Source: Virgibacillus_R byunsanensis
Lineage (GTDB): Bacteria > Bacillota > Bacilli > Bacillales > Amphibacillaceae
DNA: 45,500 nt
Assembly (NCBI RefSeq): GCF_042675965.1
Contig: NZ_JBHTKJ010000032.1
Location: 1-45,500, forward strand
Direction of reading: 5' to 3'
The notes under the pieces are model-generated. The model had not been told where the DNA came from, searched no databases, and saw nothing but the letters and a program-made list of their open reading frames with translations. Positions 23,933 through 35,100 of the stretch are shown piece by piece (positions within the stretch are counted from its first letter, which is position 1; each line of letters begins with the position of its first letter). The translations under genes and the position numbers were made by a program.

Positions 23933-24763
23933 TTATTTTTTACGCTTACGAACGATATACTTATCAGTCGGCTTATTGCGCTTTCGTGTTTTGTAACCAA
24001 GTGTAGGTTTGCCCCAAGGTGACATTGGTGACTTACGTCCGATTGGCGCACGTCCTTCACCACCACCATGTGGGTGATCGTTAGGGTTCATAACAGAACC
24101 ACGAACAGTAGGGCGTTTACCCATCCAACGAGAACGTCCTGCTTTACCAATACGGATTAGTTCATGTTCAAGGTTTCCAACTTGACCTACTGTTGCACGA
24201 CAAGTTGTCAAAATTAAACGAACTTCACCAGATGCTAAACGAACTAGTGTATATTTGTCTTCACGTCCAAGAATTTGTGCTTCTGCACCAGCAGAACGTG
24301 CAAGTTGACCTCCACGTCCAGGCTTCAATTCAACATTGTGAATGATAGTACCAACTGGAATGTTTGCAAGTGGAAGTGCATTACCTGATTTGATATCTGC
24401 GTTTTCACCAGATTCTATTTGTTGTCCCACTTTTAGTCCTTTCGGAGCTAAAATATAACGTTTTTCACCATCTACATAATGGATTAATGCGATATTAGCT
24501 GAACGGTTAGGATCGTATTCGATCGTAGCAACGCGTCCTGGTATACCATCTTTATCACGTTTGAAGTCGATAATACGGTATTGACGCTTGTGACCGCCGC
24601 CTTGATGACGAACAGTTAATTTCCCTTGATTGTTACGTCCGCCACGGTTATATAGTGGACTCAGTAGAGATTTTTCTGGAGTGTCAGTTGTGATCTCCGC
24701 AAAGTCAGATGCAGACATATTACGTCTAGCATTTGTAGTAGGTCTGAATTTTTTAATCGCCAT
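23933..24763 (-). CDS. rplB: 50S ribosomal protein L2 (uL2)
   Basis: L2 is required for subunit association and supports the peptidyl-transferase centre. The 276-residue protein has KPTTNARRNM-like text (RPTTNARRNMSASDF), NNQGKLTVRHQGGGHKRQYR, and the conserved loop MNPNDHPHGGGEGRAPIGRK with its functional histidine. It ends NKPTDKYIVRKRKK. Full length. Confidence 0.98.
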   Translation of the reverse strand: MAIKKFRPTTNARRNMSASDFAEITTDTPEKSLLSPLYNRGGRNNQGKLTVRHQGGGHKRQYRIIDFKRDKDGIPGRVATIEYDPNRSANIALIHYVDGEKRYILAPKGLKVGQQIESGENADIKSGNALPLANIPVGTIIHNVELKPGRGGQLARSAGAEAQILGREDKYTLVRLASGEVRLILTTCRATVGQVGNLEHELIRIGKAGRSRWMGKRPTVRGSVMNPNDHPHGGGEGRAPIGRKSPMSPWGKPTLGYKTRKRNKPTDKYIVRKRKK

Positions 24764-24792
24764 CTTGTTTTCCCTCCTTCGCTTATTTTTTC

Positions 24793-25080
24793 TTAGCCTT
24801 CAAAGAATTCTAGTTCTTTACTATCTTCTGAAAGCTGCACAATTGCTTTTTTGCGATCAGAGCGGTATCCGCCATAACGGCCCATCCGCTTAAATTTACC
24901 TTTAAGATTCATTGTGTTAACTTTTTCTACTTTCACACCAAAAACCAACTCAACAGCATCTTTAATCTGTGTTTTATTTGCTTTGGGGCTTACTTCGAAC
25001 GTATATTTCTTCTCTGCCATTAAATCAGCAGTATTCTCTGTAATGACAGGGCGCTTAATAATATCACGTAGATCTTTCAT
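24793..25080 (-). CDS. rplW: 50S ribosomal protein L23 (uL23)
   Basis: L23 is the main chaperone and SRP docking protein at the tunnel exit. The 95-residue product has IIKRPVITENTADLMAEKK, then YTFEVSPKANKTQIKDAVE and the loop FKRMGRYGGYRSDRKKA. Its ATG overlaps the rplD stop by one base, giving coupled translation. Confidence 0.98.
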   Translation of the reverse strand: MKDLRDIIKRPVITENTADLMAEKKYTFEVSPKANKTQIKDAVELVFGVKVEKVNTMNLKGKFKRMGRYGGYRSDRKKAIVQLSEDSKELEFFEG

Positions 25081-25703
25081 TATGCAAGCACCTCCCCTGC
25101 TTTTTCAGCTGCATCTTTTGTCAAGATCAGCTTGTCATGCGCAAGCAAGTCTAGTACATTAACTTCCTCAACAGAAAGTACTTTAACATTTTGCAAGTTG
25201 TTTGCTGAACGAATAACAGTATCTTCTTTTTCAGCAGTAACAATTAATACTTTCGTATCAACATTTAACGCCTCTAGCATCTTAACTACTTCTTTTGTTT
25301 TAGGTGCTTCGATTGCAATACTATCTAAAACAACTAGATTTTCTTCTTTCACTTTTGATGAAAGTGCAGATTTAAGTGCTAAACGACGTACTTTCTTTGG
25401 TAGTTTGTAGCTATAGCTGCGTGGTGTAGGACCAAAAACAGTACCACCACCAACCCATTGCGGAGAACGAGTAGAACCTTGACGTGCACGTCCTGTCCCT
25501 TTTTGTCTCCATGGTTTGCGTCCACCGCCTCTAACTTCCGAACGGTTTTTCACATCATGTGTTCCTTGACGTAATGATGCGCGTTGCATAACTACCGCCT
25601 CGTGCAACACATGTGTATTTGGCTCAATACCGAACACAGAATCATTTAATTCCATATCACCGGTTTGTGAACCATCTTGTTTAAATAGCGCTACTTTAGG
25701 CAT
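25080..25703 (-). CDS. rplD: 50S ribosomal protein L4 (uL4)
   Basis: L4 reaches into the exit tunnel and, in E. coli, represses the S10 operon; that control is not established for Bacillales. The 207-residue protein has the internal extended loop with GGGRKPWRQKGTGRARQGS and RSPQWVGGGTVFGPTPRSY. The tunnel-tip residues look wild type. Normal length and position. Confidence 0.98.
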   Translation of the reverse strand: MPKVALFKQDGSQTGDMELNDSVFGIEPNTHVLHEAVVMQRASLRQGTHDVKNRSEVRGGGRKPWRQKGTGRARQGSTRSPQWVGGGTVFGPTPRSYSYKLPKKVRRLALKSALSSKVKEENLVVLDSIAIEAPKTKEVVKMLEALNVDTKVLIVTAEKEDTVIRSANNLQNVKVLSVEEVNVLDLLAHDKLILTKDAAEKAGEVLA

Positions 25704-25729
25704 GACATATCCTCCCTTCGTGTATATGA

Positions 25730-26362
25730 TTAGTTAGCCTGTAATGCACTTGTGATTTTCACTAAAGATTTTTTCGCTCCTGGAACATTTCCTTTGATTA
25801 ATAATAGATTACGCTCTGTATCTACATTAACAACCTCAAGGTTCTTGATTGTGATTTGACCGCCACCCATTTGTCCAGGTAACTTCTTACCTTTAAAGAC
25901 ACGTGCTGGGTCTGCAGCTGCACCCATTGAACCTGCACTTCTGTGGAAATGTGAACCATGGGATGATGGACCACGTTGTTGATTGTGGCGTTTAATAGCC
26001 CCTTGGAAACCTTTCCCTTTAGAAGTTCCGGTTACATCAATTTTGTCGCCAGTTTGAAAAACATCTACGCTAATTTCTTGACCAGTTTCATATTCATCAA
26101 GATTTGCGTCACGGAATTCACGAACGTAGCGCTTAGGGGCTGTGTTTGCTTTTTCAGCATGGCCTTTTTCCGCCTTATTTGTACGTGATTGTTTTTCATC
26201 AGCAAAGCCAATTTGTAGTGCTTCATAGCCATCATTTTCTAATGTACGCTTTTGTAAAACTACGTTTGGTTCAGCTTGAATAACTGTCACTGGTACTAAT
26301 TCTCCATCTTCAGAGAAAAGCTGAGTCATGCCGATTTTACGACCTAAGATTCCTTTCGTCAT
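25730..26362 (-). CDS. rplC: 50S ribosomal protein L3 (uL3)
   Basis: L3 is an early-assembly protein whose long finger approaches the peptidyl-transferase centre. The 210-residue protein begins MTKGILGRKIGMTQLFSEDG. It has the GKGFQGAIKRHNQQRGPSSH finger region with HGSHFHRSAGSMG, where pleuromutilin-resistance changes map elsewhere, and ends NVPGAKKSLVKITSALQAN. Intact. Confidence 0.98.
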   Translation of the reverse strand: MTKGILGRKIGMTQLFSEDGELVPVTVIQAEPNVVLQKRTLENDGYEALQIGFADEKQSRTNKAEKGHAEKANTAPKRYVREFRDANLDEYETGQEISVDVFQTGDKIDVTGTSKGKGFQGAIKRHNQQRGPSSHGSHFHRSAGSMGAAADPARVFKGKKLPGQMGGGQITIKNLEVVNVDTERNLLLIKGNVPGAKKSLVKITSALQAN

Positions 26363-26393
26363 CCGTTACACCTCCTATAATAACTCATTATTT

Positions 26394-26702
26394 TTATAAT
26401 TTAATTTCAATATCCACACCAGATGGTAAATCGAGACGCATTAGCGAATCTACTGTTTGTGGAGTTGGGTTAACAATATCGATTAAGCGTTTATGTGTAC
26501 GCATTTCGAATTGCTCACGAGCATCCTTGTATTTGTGCACCGCACGCAATACAGTATAAACAGATCTTTCAGTAGGCAACGGAATTGGTCCTGATACGTT
26601 TGCTCCAGAACGTTTCGCTGTATCTACAATCTTCTCAGCTGATTGATCTAAAATGCGATGATCATAAGCCTTCAAACGAATTCTAATCTTTTCTTTTGCC
26701 AT
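26394..26702 (-). CDS. rpsJ: 30S ribosomal protein S10 (uS10)
   Basis: S10 works in the 30S head and, as NusE, in transcription antitermination with NusB. The exact 102-residue family length is seen: KIRIRLKAYDHRILDQSAEK, then GPIPLPTERSVYTVLRA and the end LPSGVDIEIKL. It heads the S10-spc run behind tandem promoters and a structured leader of about 120 bases. Confidence 0.98.
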   Translation of the reverse strand: MAKEKIRIRLKAYDHRILDQSAEKIVDTAKRSGANVSGPIPLPTERSVYTVLRAVHKYKDAREQFEMRTHKRLIDIVNPTPQTVDSLMRLDLPSGVDIEIKL

Positions 26703-26763
26703 AATTTTCCCTCCTTTTCGCCCATATTATTATAGACATTCTCCGTGAAAATTTCTTAACATC

Positions 26764-26795
26764 CCGCCATGGCAAAGGGGCCGGGTGTGTCAACA
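26764..26795 (-). promoter_or_regulatory. Leader hairpin of the S10 operon
   Basis: On the minus strand ACACCCG can pair with CGGGATGT around a loop with GCCCC and GCCATGG, between the rpsJ promoters and the start codon. The stem is short and one pair is G-U. Whether it binds a ribosomal protein is unknown. Confidence 0.35.
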
Positions 26796-26828
26796 ACCTT
26801 TCACATCATCGCCTTAAAATGACCAACA

Positions 26829-26862
26829 TTTATATTATATAGAAAAACGTTAGTCAATGCAA
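26829..26862 (-). promoter_or_regulatory. Proximal S10-operon promoter (overlapping pair)
   Basis: TTGCAT (26862-26857), 17 bases and TATAAT (26839-26834) overlap a second reading TTGACT (26857-26852), 17 bases and TATAAA (26834-26829) on the minus strand. Either would start transcription about 120 bases before rpsJ. Confidence 0.75.
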
Positions 26863-26901
26863 CCCTATTTCATAATTTACTATGTGATTGCACAACTATG
26901 T

Positions 26902-26930
26902 ATTATACTGACTATACCTAGTGATTGCAA
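26902..26930 (-). promoter_or_regulatory. Distal S10-operon promoter
   Basis: TTGCAA (26930-26925), a 17-base spacer and a perfect TATAAT (26907-26902) on the minus strand. The nonamer TGCAATCAC occurs within its -35 region (26929-26921) and again at 26892-26884 just after the start point. Confidence 0.7.
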
Positions 26931-26969
26931 GAGATAGAGTGATATTTTTTGTTGGGAAAATTGAACAGA

Positions 26970-27231
26970 TAAAACAAAAGCTAGAAGCGCATGAAAGATA
27001 CGACAAGCATAAGCAGGTCGAGTAGTGTGGGCGCCTTTACGACACGGAGTCCAACAGCTTATGTCTCGAGGGTTTAGGTGCCGGCCGACGAAAACGCCAC
27101 ATCCTTGAAAAAAGAGTTCCCTTTTTTATCGTACCTGTTTCGCTGTCGAAGTCTTCCTTGTCCTGTACGTCGGATCTGGATGCGGCTTACATAGTTAATA
27201 AATTGCTCACAGGCTCCTAATTTTATAATTT
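26970..27231. repeat. Mosaic intergenic repeat element
   Basis: In the 584-base gap between rpsJ and tuf there is no gene. Besides the rpsJ promoters it holds this element. The left end (ACAAAAGCTAGAAGCGC) and right end (GGATCTGGATGCGGCTTA through CACAGGCTCCTAATTTTATA) match the element at 45231-45433. The internal block 27093-27165 matches 147-213. CATAAGC (27008-27014) and GCTTATG (27057-27063) form an internal inverted repeat. Confidence 0.6.
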
Positions 27232-27243
27232 CATTAACAATAA

Positions 27244-27275
27244 AAAACAGATAGCGTCGTCACGCTATCTGTTTT
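27244..27275 (-). terminator. Terminator of the str operon (after tuf)
   Basis: Fourteen-base perfect arms 27244-27257 and 27262-27275 with a 4-base loop. On the minus strand they end in TTTTTTATTG, a few bases past the tuf stop. Confidence 0.9.
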
Positions 27276-27286
27276 GAGTAAAACTA

Positions 27287-28477
<1,191 letters not shown>

Positions 28478-28528
28478 TTATAGTTCCTCCTTAAATAAGT
28501 AAAAGTGTTTTTTTAATTATTATGTTCA

Positions 28529-28560
28529 GCTAAGAAATAATGCGTTGACCATTTCTTAGC
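28529..28560 (-). promoter_or_regulatory. Hairpin in the fusA-tuf gap
   Basis: GCTAAGAAAT (28529-28538) and ATTTCTTAGC (28551-28560) form a perfect 10-bp stem with a 12-base loop. It is not followed by a T run, so it is more likely an RNA-processing or stability element than a terminator. Role unknown. Confidence 0.5.
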
Positions 28561-28599
28561 CTTCATAAAAGTTATACTTTAGTATCAGGAAAAAATCAA

Positions 28600-30678
28600 T
28601 TATTCACCTGAGTTTTTCTTGATTATTTCTTCTGAAATACTCTTAGGTACTTCTTCATAATGGTCGAAGTGCATGGTGTACTGTCCACGTCCTTGCGTGT
28701 TTGAACGCAATGCAGTCGCATAACCAAACATTTCTGAAAGTGGAACAAACGCTTTGATAACCTGTGCAGGTCCGCGTGCTTCCATACCTTCAACACGTCC
28801 ACGACGAGAAGTTACATCTCCCATGATATCACCCATGTATTCTTCTGGAATTACAATTTCAACTCTTTCAAGTGGTTCAAGTAGAACCGGTTTACATTTA
28901 TTCTTAGCTGCTTTCAATGCCATTGAACCAGCGATTTTAAATGCCATCTCATTCGAGTCAACGTCATGATAACTACCATCATAAAGAGTTGCTTTTAAAT
29001 CTATTAGTGGGTAACCAGCTAACACACCATTTTCTGTTGCTTCTTTAATACCAGCTTCAACAGATCCGATATATTCACGTGGTACTGAACCACCAACAAT
29101 TTTGTTTACAAATTCAAAGCCAGCGCCTTCTTCGTTTGGTTCAAATTTAACCCAAACATGACCATATTGTCCACGACCACCAGACTGACGTACGAATTTA
29201 CCTTCAACTTCAGCGGAACCGCGGAATGTTTCACGATACGCAACTTGTGGCGCACCAACGTTTGCTTCCACTTTAAATTCACGCTTTAAGCGATCAACAA
29301 TGATGTCAAGGTGAAGCTCACCCATGCCAGAAATAATCGTTTGACCTGTTTCTGGGTTTGTTTCTGTTTTAAATGTTGGATCTTCTTCTGCTAGTTTACC
29401 TAATGCAATAGCCATTTTATCCTGGTCGGCTTTTGTTTTAGGTTCAATAGCTACAGAAATTACTGGGTCAGGGAATTCCATTGACTCAAGAATTACTAAT
29501 TCTTTTTCATCACATAGTGTATCCCCTGTAGAAGTATCTTTTAAACCTACCGCAGCTGCAATTTCACCGGAATAAACTCTTGAAATTTCTTCACGGGAGT
29601 TTGCATGCATTTGTAGAATACGTCCTACACGTTCACGCTTATCTTTTACTGAGTTTTTAACATATGAACCAGAATCTAAAGTACCAGAATATACGCGGAA
29701 GAATGTTAATTTACCAACGTATGGGTCTGTCATTACTTTAAATGCTAGTGCAGAGAATGGTGCACTATCATCTGATGGGCGAGCTACTTTTTCTTCTGTA
29801 CCTGGGACTATACCTTCGATTGGAGGTACATCCGTTGGTGCTGGAAGATAATCAATAACACCATCAATAACTAATTGAACACCTTTGTTTTTAAACGCTG
29901 AACCTGCAAATATTGGATAAAATTCAACATTTAATGTTGCTTGACGAATTGCTTTCTTAAGTTCTTCGTTAGAGACTTCCTCTCCTTCTAGATACTTTAT
30001 CATCAGCTCTTCATCTAATTCAGATACAGCTTCGACTAAGCCTGCACGCAGTTCTTCAGCTTTGTCCTTATAATCTGCAGGTATTTCACGTGCTTCAGCT
30101 CGTGTACCTAAGTCATCTTCATAGTAATATGCTTGCATAGTAACAAGGTCAATAATACCTTCGAATTCATCTTCAGCACCAATTGGTAGCTGAACTGGGT
30201 GTGCATTAGCTCCCAAGCGATCTTTCAATGTTTGTGTAGAATACAAAAAGTCTGCACCGATTTTATCCATTTTGTTAACAAATACAACTCTAGGCACGCC
30301 ATAAGTTGTCGCTTGGCGCCACACTGTTTCTGTTTGTGGTTCCACACCAGATTGTGCGTCAAGAACAGCTACCGCTCCATCAAGCACACGTAATGAACGC
30401 TCAACTTCTACTGTGAAGTCCACGTGACCGGGTGTGTCAATAATATTTATACGATGTTCCTTCCAAGAAGCAGTTGTCGCTGCAGAAGTAATTGTAATTC
30501 CGCGCTCTTGTTCCTGCTCCATCCAGTCCATCTGTGAAGCACCTTCGTGTGTTTCACCAATTTTATGAATACGTCCTGTGTAGAAAAGAATACGCTCAGT
30601 CATGGTAGTTTTACCTGCATCAATGTGTGCCATAATACCAATATTGCGTGTCTTTTCCAAGGAGAACTCTCTTGCCAT
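28600..30678 (-). CDS. fusA: Elongation factor G
   Basis: EF-G is the translocation GTPase. The 692-residue protein has P-loop AHIDAGKTT (about 17-25), RGITITSAATT, DTPGHVDF and NKMDKIGADF in the G domain. Domains II-V follow, including GMGELHLDIIVDRLKREF in domain III and RGRVEGMEARGPAQVIKAF near the C-terminus. Length matches B. subtilis FusA. It follows rpsG after 38 bases. Confidence 0.99.
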   Translation of the reverse strand: MAREFSLEKTRNIGIMAHIDAGKTTMTERILFYTGRIHKIGETHEGASQMDWMEQEQERGITITSAATTASWKEHRINIIDTPGHVDFTVEVERSLRVLDGAVAVLDAQSGVEPQTETVWRQATTYGVPRVVFVNKMDKIGADFLYSTQTLKDRLGANAHPVQLPIGAEDEFEGIIDLVTMQAYYYEDDLGTRAEAREIPADYKDKAEELRAGLVEAVSELDEELMIKYLEGEEVSNEELKKAIRQATLNVEFYPIFAGSAFKNKGVQLVIDGVIDYLPAPTDVPPIEGIVPGTEEKVARPSDDSAPFSALAFKVMTDPYVGKLTFFRVYSGTLDSGSYVKNSVKDKRERVGRILQMHANSREEISRVYSGEIAAAVGLKDTSTGDTLCDEKELVILESMEFPDPVISVAIEPKTKADQDKMAIALGKLAEEDPTFKTETNPETGQTIISGMGELHLDIIVDRLKREFKVEANVGAPQVAYRETFRGSAEVEGKFVRQSGGRGQYGHVWVKFEPNEEGAGFEFVNKIVGGSVPREYIGSVEAGIKEATENGVLAGYPLIDLKATLYDGSYHDVDSNEMAFKIAGSMALKAAKNKCKPVLLEPLERVEIVIPEEYMGDIMGDVTSRRGRVEGMEARGPAQVIKAFVPLSEMFGYATALRSNTQGRGQYTMHFDHYEEVPKSISEEIIKKNSGE

Positions 30679-30716
30679 GTACTCTTCTCCTTCCTGTTAA
30701 AAGCTTTAATAGTATT

Positions 30717-31187
30717 TTACCAACGATAGTGAGCAAACGCTTTGTTCGCTTCAGCCATCTTGTGTAGTTCTTCGCGTTTTTTAACAGATGCTCCGGTGTT
30801 GTTTGAAGCATCAAGAATTTCATTTGCAAGACGCTCTTCCATTGTCTTTTCACCGCGCAAGCGTGAATAGTTAACGATATAACGTAATCCTAATGCTTGA
30901 CGACGTTCTGGGCGTACTTCCATTGGTACTTGGTAGTTAGAACCACCAACACGGCGCGCACGAACTTCAAGTACTGGCATAACGTTTTTCATTGCTTGTT
31001 CAAAAACTTCTTTAGCATCTTGTCCGCTACGTTGAGCAACTAAGTCAAATGCATTATATAGAATTTTTTGAGCAATACCTCTTTTTCCATCAACCATGAT
31101 TTGGTTGATCAAACGAGTAACTAACTTTGAATTATAAAGTGGATCCGGCAAGACATCGCGTTTAGGTACTGGTCCTTTACGTGGCAT
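30717..31187 (-). CDS. rpsG: 30S ribosomal protein S7 (uS7)
   Basis: S7 organises the 3' domain of 16S rRNA and contacts E-site tRNA. The 156-residue protein has MPRKGPVPKRDVLPDPLYNS, the hairpin segment ARRVGGSNYQVPMEVRPERR and RGEKTMEERLANEI. The sequence is complete and at normal spacing after rpsL (38 bases). Confidence 0.98.
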   Translation of the reverse strand: MPRKGPVPKRDVLPDPLYNSKLVTRLINQIMVDGKRGIAQKILYNAFDLVAQRSGQDAKEVFEQAMKNVMPVLEVRARRVGGSNYQVPMEVRPERRQALGLRYIVNYSRLRGEKTMEERLANEILDASNNTGASVKKREELHKMAEANKAFAHYRW

Positions 31188-31225
31188 ATGTCCCCCTCCT
31201 TTCCTAAATATCTATCTGCGTTCAA

Positions 31226-31642
31226 TTATTTTTTCTTTGGTCTCTTTGTTCCATATTTTGAACGTCCTTGTGAGCGTCCTTCAACACCGGCAGTGTCTAG
31301 TGCGCCACGAACAATATGATAGCGAACACCTGGTAAGTCTTTTACACGTCCACCACGGATCAATACAACACTATGTTCTTGTAGGTTGTGTCCGATTCCA
31401 GGTATATATGCAGTAACTTCCATGCTGTTTGACAAACGCACACGTGCGTATTTACGTAGTGCTGAGTTTGGTTTCTTTGGTGTCAATGTTCCAACACGAG
31501 TACAAACTCCACGCTTATGAGGTGCGTTTTGGTCTGTCATTGACTTTTTAAAGCTGTTATATCCTTTATTAAGTGCTGGAGAGTCAGACTTTTTTGGTTT
31601 GTTTACTCGGCCTTTACGTACTAATTGATTAATAGTAGGCAT
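31226..31642 (-). CDS. rpsL: 30S ribosomal protein S12 (uS12)
   Basis: S12 controls decoding accuracy at the A site. The 138-residue protein begins MPTINQLVRKGR. It has GTLTPKKPNSALRKYARVRL, where lysine substitutions give streptomycin resistance (wild-type Lys here), and GGRVKDLPGVRYHIVRGALD with the second resistance loop also wild type. AAAGGAGG precedes the ATG. The 150 bases upstream contain an inverted repeat AACCACC/GGTGGTT (31697-31703 and 31734-31740). Confidence 0.98.
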   Translation of the reverse strand: MPTINQLVRKGRVNKPKKSDSPALNKGYNSFKKSMTDQNAPHKRGVCTRVGTLTPKKPNSALRKYARVRLSNSMEVTAYIPGIGHNLQEHSVVLIRGGRVKDLPGVRYHIVRGALDTAGVEGRSQGRSKYGTKRPKKK

Positions 31643-31791
31643 TTATGTTTCCTCCTTTCTAGTTAACGAAATACGTTAAGAAAATTTTAATCTAGTAACC
31701 ACCTTTATGGTTGATTGTAATCCCACATGTCCGGGTGGTTCATCTTTTGGCAAAAAACAAAGCTTTCGCGAATATCGCTCCGCCAAAACTC

Positions 31792-32043
31792 CTATCTTTT
31801 TATAGCTGCCGTTGATGTAGCTACATCTATACCACAAGCAGTGCCTAGCTTTTCCATTGAATCAACATGCTTACAAGGTATACCAATTTGGTTAGCTAAG
31901 TCAGCAACCTTTTGTGTTATAAATTGATCAGCATCATCAGCAATAAAAACTTCACTCACATCGCCATTTTTCATAGCCTTTAGAGTTTGCTTCGTTCCAA
32001 TTATTAAGCGTGATTGCCGCTGAGTTACTTTTTCATAAGACAT
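31792..32043 (-). CDS. rplGB: YbxF-like L7Ae-family kink-turn-binding protein
   Basis: An 83-residue member of the L7Ae/L30e/S12e/Gadd45 family, the bacterial YbxF type that binds kink-turn RNA. Visible features are GTKQTLKAMKNGDVSEVFIADDAD and GIPCKHVDSMEKLGTACGID near the C-terminus (each written in part: GTKQTLKAMK, DSMEKLGTACGID). I chose the ATG at 32043, after TTGGAGGATAACATTCTA; longer readings add a basic stretch with no family match. It sits between rpoC and rpsL as in B. subtilis, behind its own promoter. Confidence 0.92.
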   Translation of the reverse strand: MSYEKVTQRQSRLIIGTKQTLKAMKNGDVSEVFIADDADQFITQKVADLANQIGIPCKHVDSMEKLGTACGIDVATSTAAIKR

Positions 32044-32092
32044 TAGAATGTTATCCTCCAAAGCAACAAGTATAATCGGAAGCACCTTGAAT

Positions 32093-32121
32093 ATAGTATC
32101 ATCCTCGTTTTTTAATGTCAA
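32093..32121 (-). promoter_or_regulatory. Promoter for the rplGB-rpsL-rpsG-fusA-tuf unit
   Basis: TTGACA (32121-32116), a 17-base spacer and TACTAT (32098-32093) preceded by an extended TGA, on the minus strand. The core is flanked by a perfect inverted repeat GGAAGCACC (32078-32086) and GGTGCTTCC (32142-32150). Confidence 0.7.
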
Positions 32122-32167
32122 CTTAAAATCAACTTTTTTTTGGTGCTTCCTATATTTTTTTACTTGT

Positions 32168-35100
32168 TTACTGTACTGTTTCTGTTTCTTCTGGTTCATC
32201 TATAACATCGTCTGCTACATCACTAGAAGATTTGATCTTTCGATATCGTTGCATCCCTGTTCCGGCAGGTACGAGCTTACCGATAATTACATTCTCTTTT
32301 AGTCCTAATAGCTCATCACGTTTACCTTTGATTGCTGCATCCGTTAAAACGCGTGTAGTTTCCTGGAATGAAGCGGCAGACAAGAATGAGTCTGTTTCAA
32401 GTGATGCTTTTGTAATTCCTAATAATACTGGTTTTCCTACTGCCGGTTGCTCACCATTATTTATGACAGTATAGTTAGCGTCTTTGAACTGGTGTATTTC
32501 TAATAGTGAACCAGGAAGTACATCTGTATCACCAGCATCGTGTACACGGATCTTTCTTAACATCTGGCGTACCATTACTTCTACGTGTTTATCACCGATT
32601 TCAACACCTTGCATACGGTATACACGCTGAACTTCACGTAATAAGTAATGTTGTACTCCTTCCACCCCTTTAACTCGGAGTAAATCTTTTGGATCAACAG
32701 AACCTTCTGTAAGTTCTTGACCAGCAATTACTTCATCACCAACAGCCACTTTAAATCGTGCATTGTATGGCACAGCATAAGATCTTTGTTCTACATCACC
32801 TTGGATGACAATTTCTTGTTTATCTTTCACTTCTTTAATTTCGTGAACTGTTCCAAAGATCTCACTAATAACAGCTTGCCCTTTTGGATGACGCGCTTCA
32901 AATAATTCTTGAATACGAGGTAAACCTTGTGTAATGTCATCTCCGGCAACCCCACCTGTATGGAATGTACGCATGGTTAACTGTGTACCTGGTTCACCGA
33001 TGGATTGTGCAGCAATAATTCCTACTGCCTCACCAACTTCAACATCCATTCCTGTTGCAAGGTTTTTACCATAACATTTTTGACAAGCTCCATGCTTCGT
33101 ATTACATGTAAACACAGAACGGATAATTACTTCTTCAACCCCAGCGTCCACTGTTTTCTTCGCTTGGTCTTCTGTAATAACCGTATTCTTCTCAACAATT
33201 ACATCTTTTGTTTCTGGATGGCTAACTGTTTCAAATACGGTACGACCTATTAGTCGGTCATTTAGCGGTTCTATTACCTCTGTACCATCGGTCAGTGCTG
33301 AAACTTTTAAGCCTCGGTCTGTTCCACAATCTGCCTCGCGGATAATAACATCCTGCGCTACATCTACAAGACGTCTTGTTAGATAACCTGAGTCAGCGGT
33401 TTTCAATGCTGTATCAGCCAAACCTTTTCGAGCGCCGTGTGTGGAAATAAAGTATTCTAATACAGTAAGCCCCTCACGGAAACTTGATTTGATTGGCAGT
33501 TCAATAATTTTACCCGCTGGGTTGGCCATCAAACCACGCATTCCAGCTAACTGCGTAAAGTTAGAGGCGTTACCCCTTGCTCCAGAATCACTCATCATAA
33601 AGATTGGGTTTCTATGACTCAATGATTTCATTAGTTTATCTTGAATTACGTCCTTCGATTGAGACCAAATTGCAATAACGCGATCATAACGCTCTTCGTC
33701 TGTGATTAAGCCTCTTCTGAATTGTTTCGATACGTTATCTACTTTTATTTGAGCCTCTTCAAGTATGGCCTCTTTTTCAGCTAATACAACAATGTCAGAA
33801 ACACCAACAGTCATACCTGCTTTTGTTGAATAACTAAATCCAAGATCCTTCATGCGGTCAAGCATTTTTGAAGTTTCACTAATCTTAAAGCGTTTAAAGA
33901 CCTCAGCGATTACATCACCTAGGATACCTTTTTTAAACGGGTTGATAATATCGCGACTTTTAATCTCTTCTCTAATGTCTGTTCCCTTTTCAACAAAATA
34001 CTTAATTGGAGTTTCAATTTCCAAATTGCTTTTCGTCGGCTCATTAATATACGGGAACGATTCAGGCAGAATTTCATTGAATATAAGCTTACCAACTGTT
34101 GTTAGCAATAGTTTATTATGTTGCTCTTCTGTAAACGTATTGTTTTTTAAGCTTGATGCTTGCACTGCAACTCTAGTGTGTAAGTGCACATAACCATTTT
34201 GGTAAGCTAGTAGTGCTTCCTCTACATCTTTAAACACACTACCTTCTCCAATTGCACCCTCTCGCTCCATAGTCAAGTAATAGTTTCCTAATACCATATC
34301 TTGTGAAGGTGTTACAACTGGTTTACCATCTTTAGGGTTTAAGATATTTTGAGCAGCAAGCATTAGGATTCTTGCTTCTGCTTGAGCTTCTTCAGATAAA
34401 GGAACGTGAACCGCCATTTGATCACCATCAAAGTCAGCGTTATATGCTGTACATACTAATGGGTGGAGGCGAATTGCCCGACCTTCAACCAGGATTGGTT
34501 CAAACGCCTGGATACCCAAACGGTGCAATGTTGGTGCACGGTTTAGTAGTACCGGGTGCTCCTTGATAACTTCTTCTAAAACATCCCATACTTCTGGATG
34601 CACGCGCTCTATTTTACGCTTTGCAGATTTAATATTATGAGCGTAGCCTTTTTCAACTAGCTCCTTCATAATAAATGGTTTGAACAGCTCTAGTGCCATT
34701 TCTTTTGGCAAGCCACATTGGTACATTTTCAGGAATGGACCAACTACGATTACAGAACGTCCAGAATAGTCTACACGTTTACCTAATAGGTTTTGACGAA
34801 AACGTCCTTGCTTCCCTTTTAGCATATGTGATAGTGATTTCAGAGGTCTATTACCAGGGCCTGTTACCGGACGACCACGTCGACCGTTATCAATTAATGC
34901 ATCTACGGCTTCTTGCAGCATACGCTTTTCGTTTTGAACAATAATACTTGGTGCACCAAGATCTAATAAACGTTTTAGTCGATTATTACGATTGATAACA
35001 CGACGATATAAATCATTTAAATCAGAAGTAGCAAAACGACCTCCGTCAAGTTGTACCATTGGTCTTATTTCTGGTGGTATAACAGGAAGTACATCTAAAA

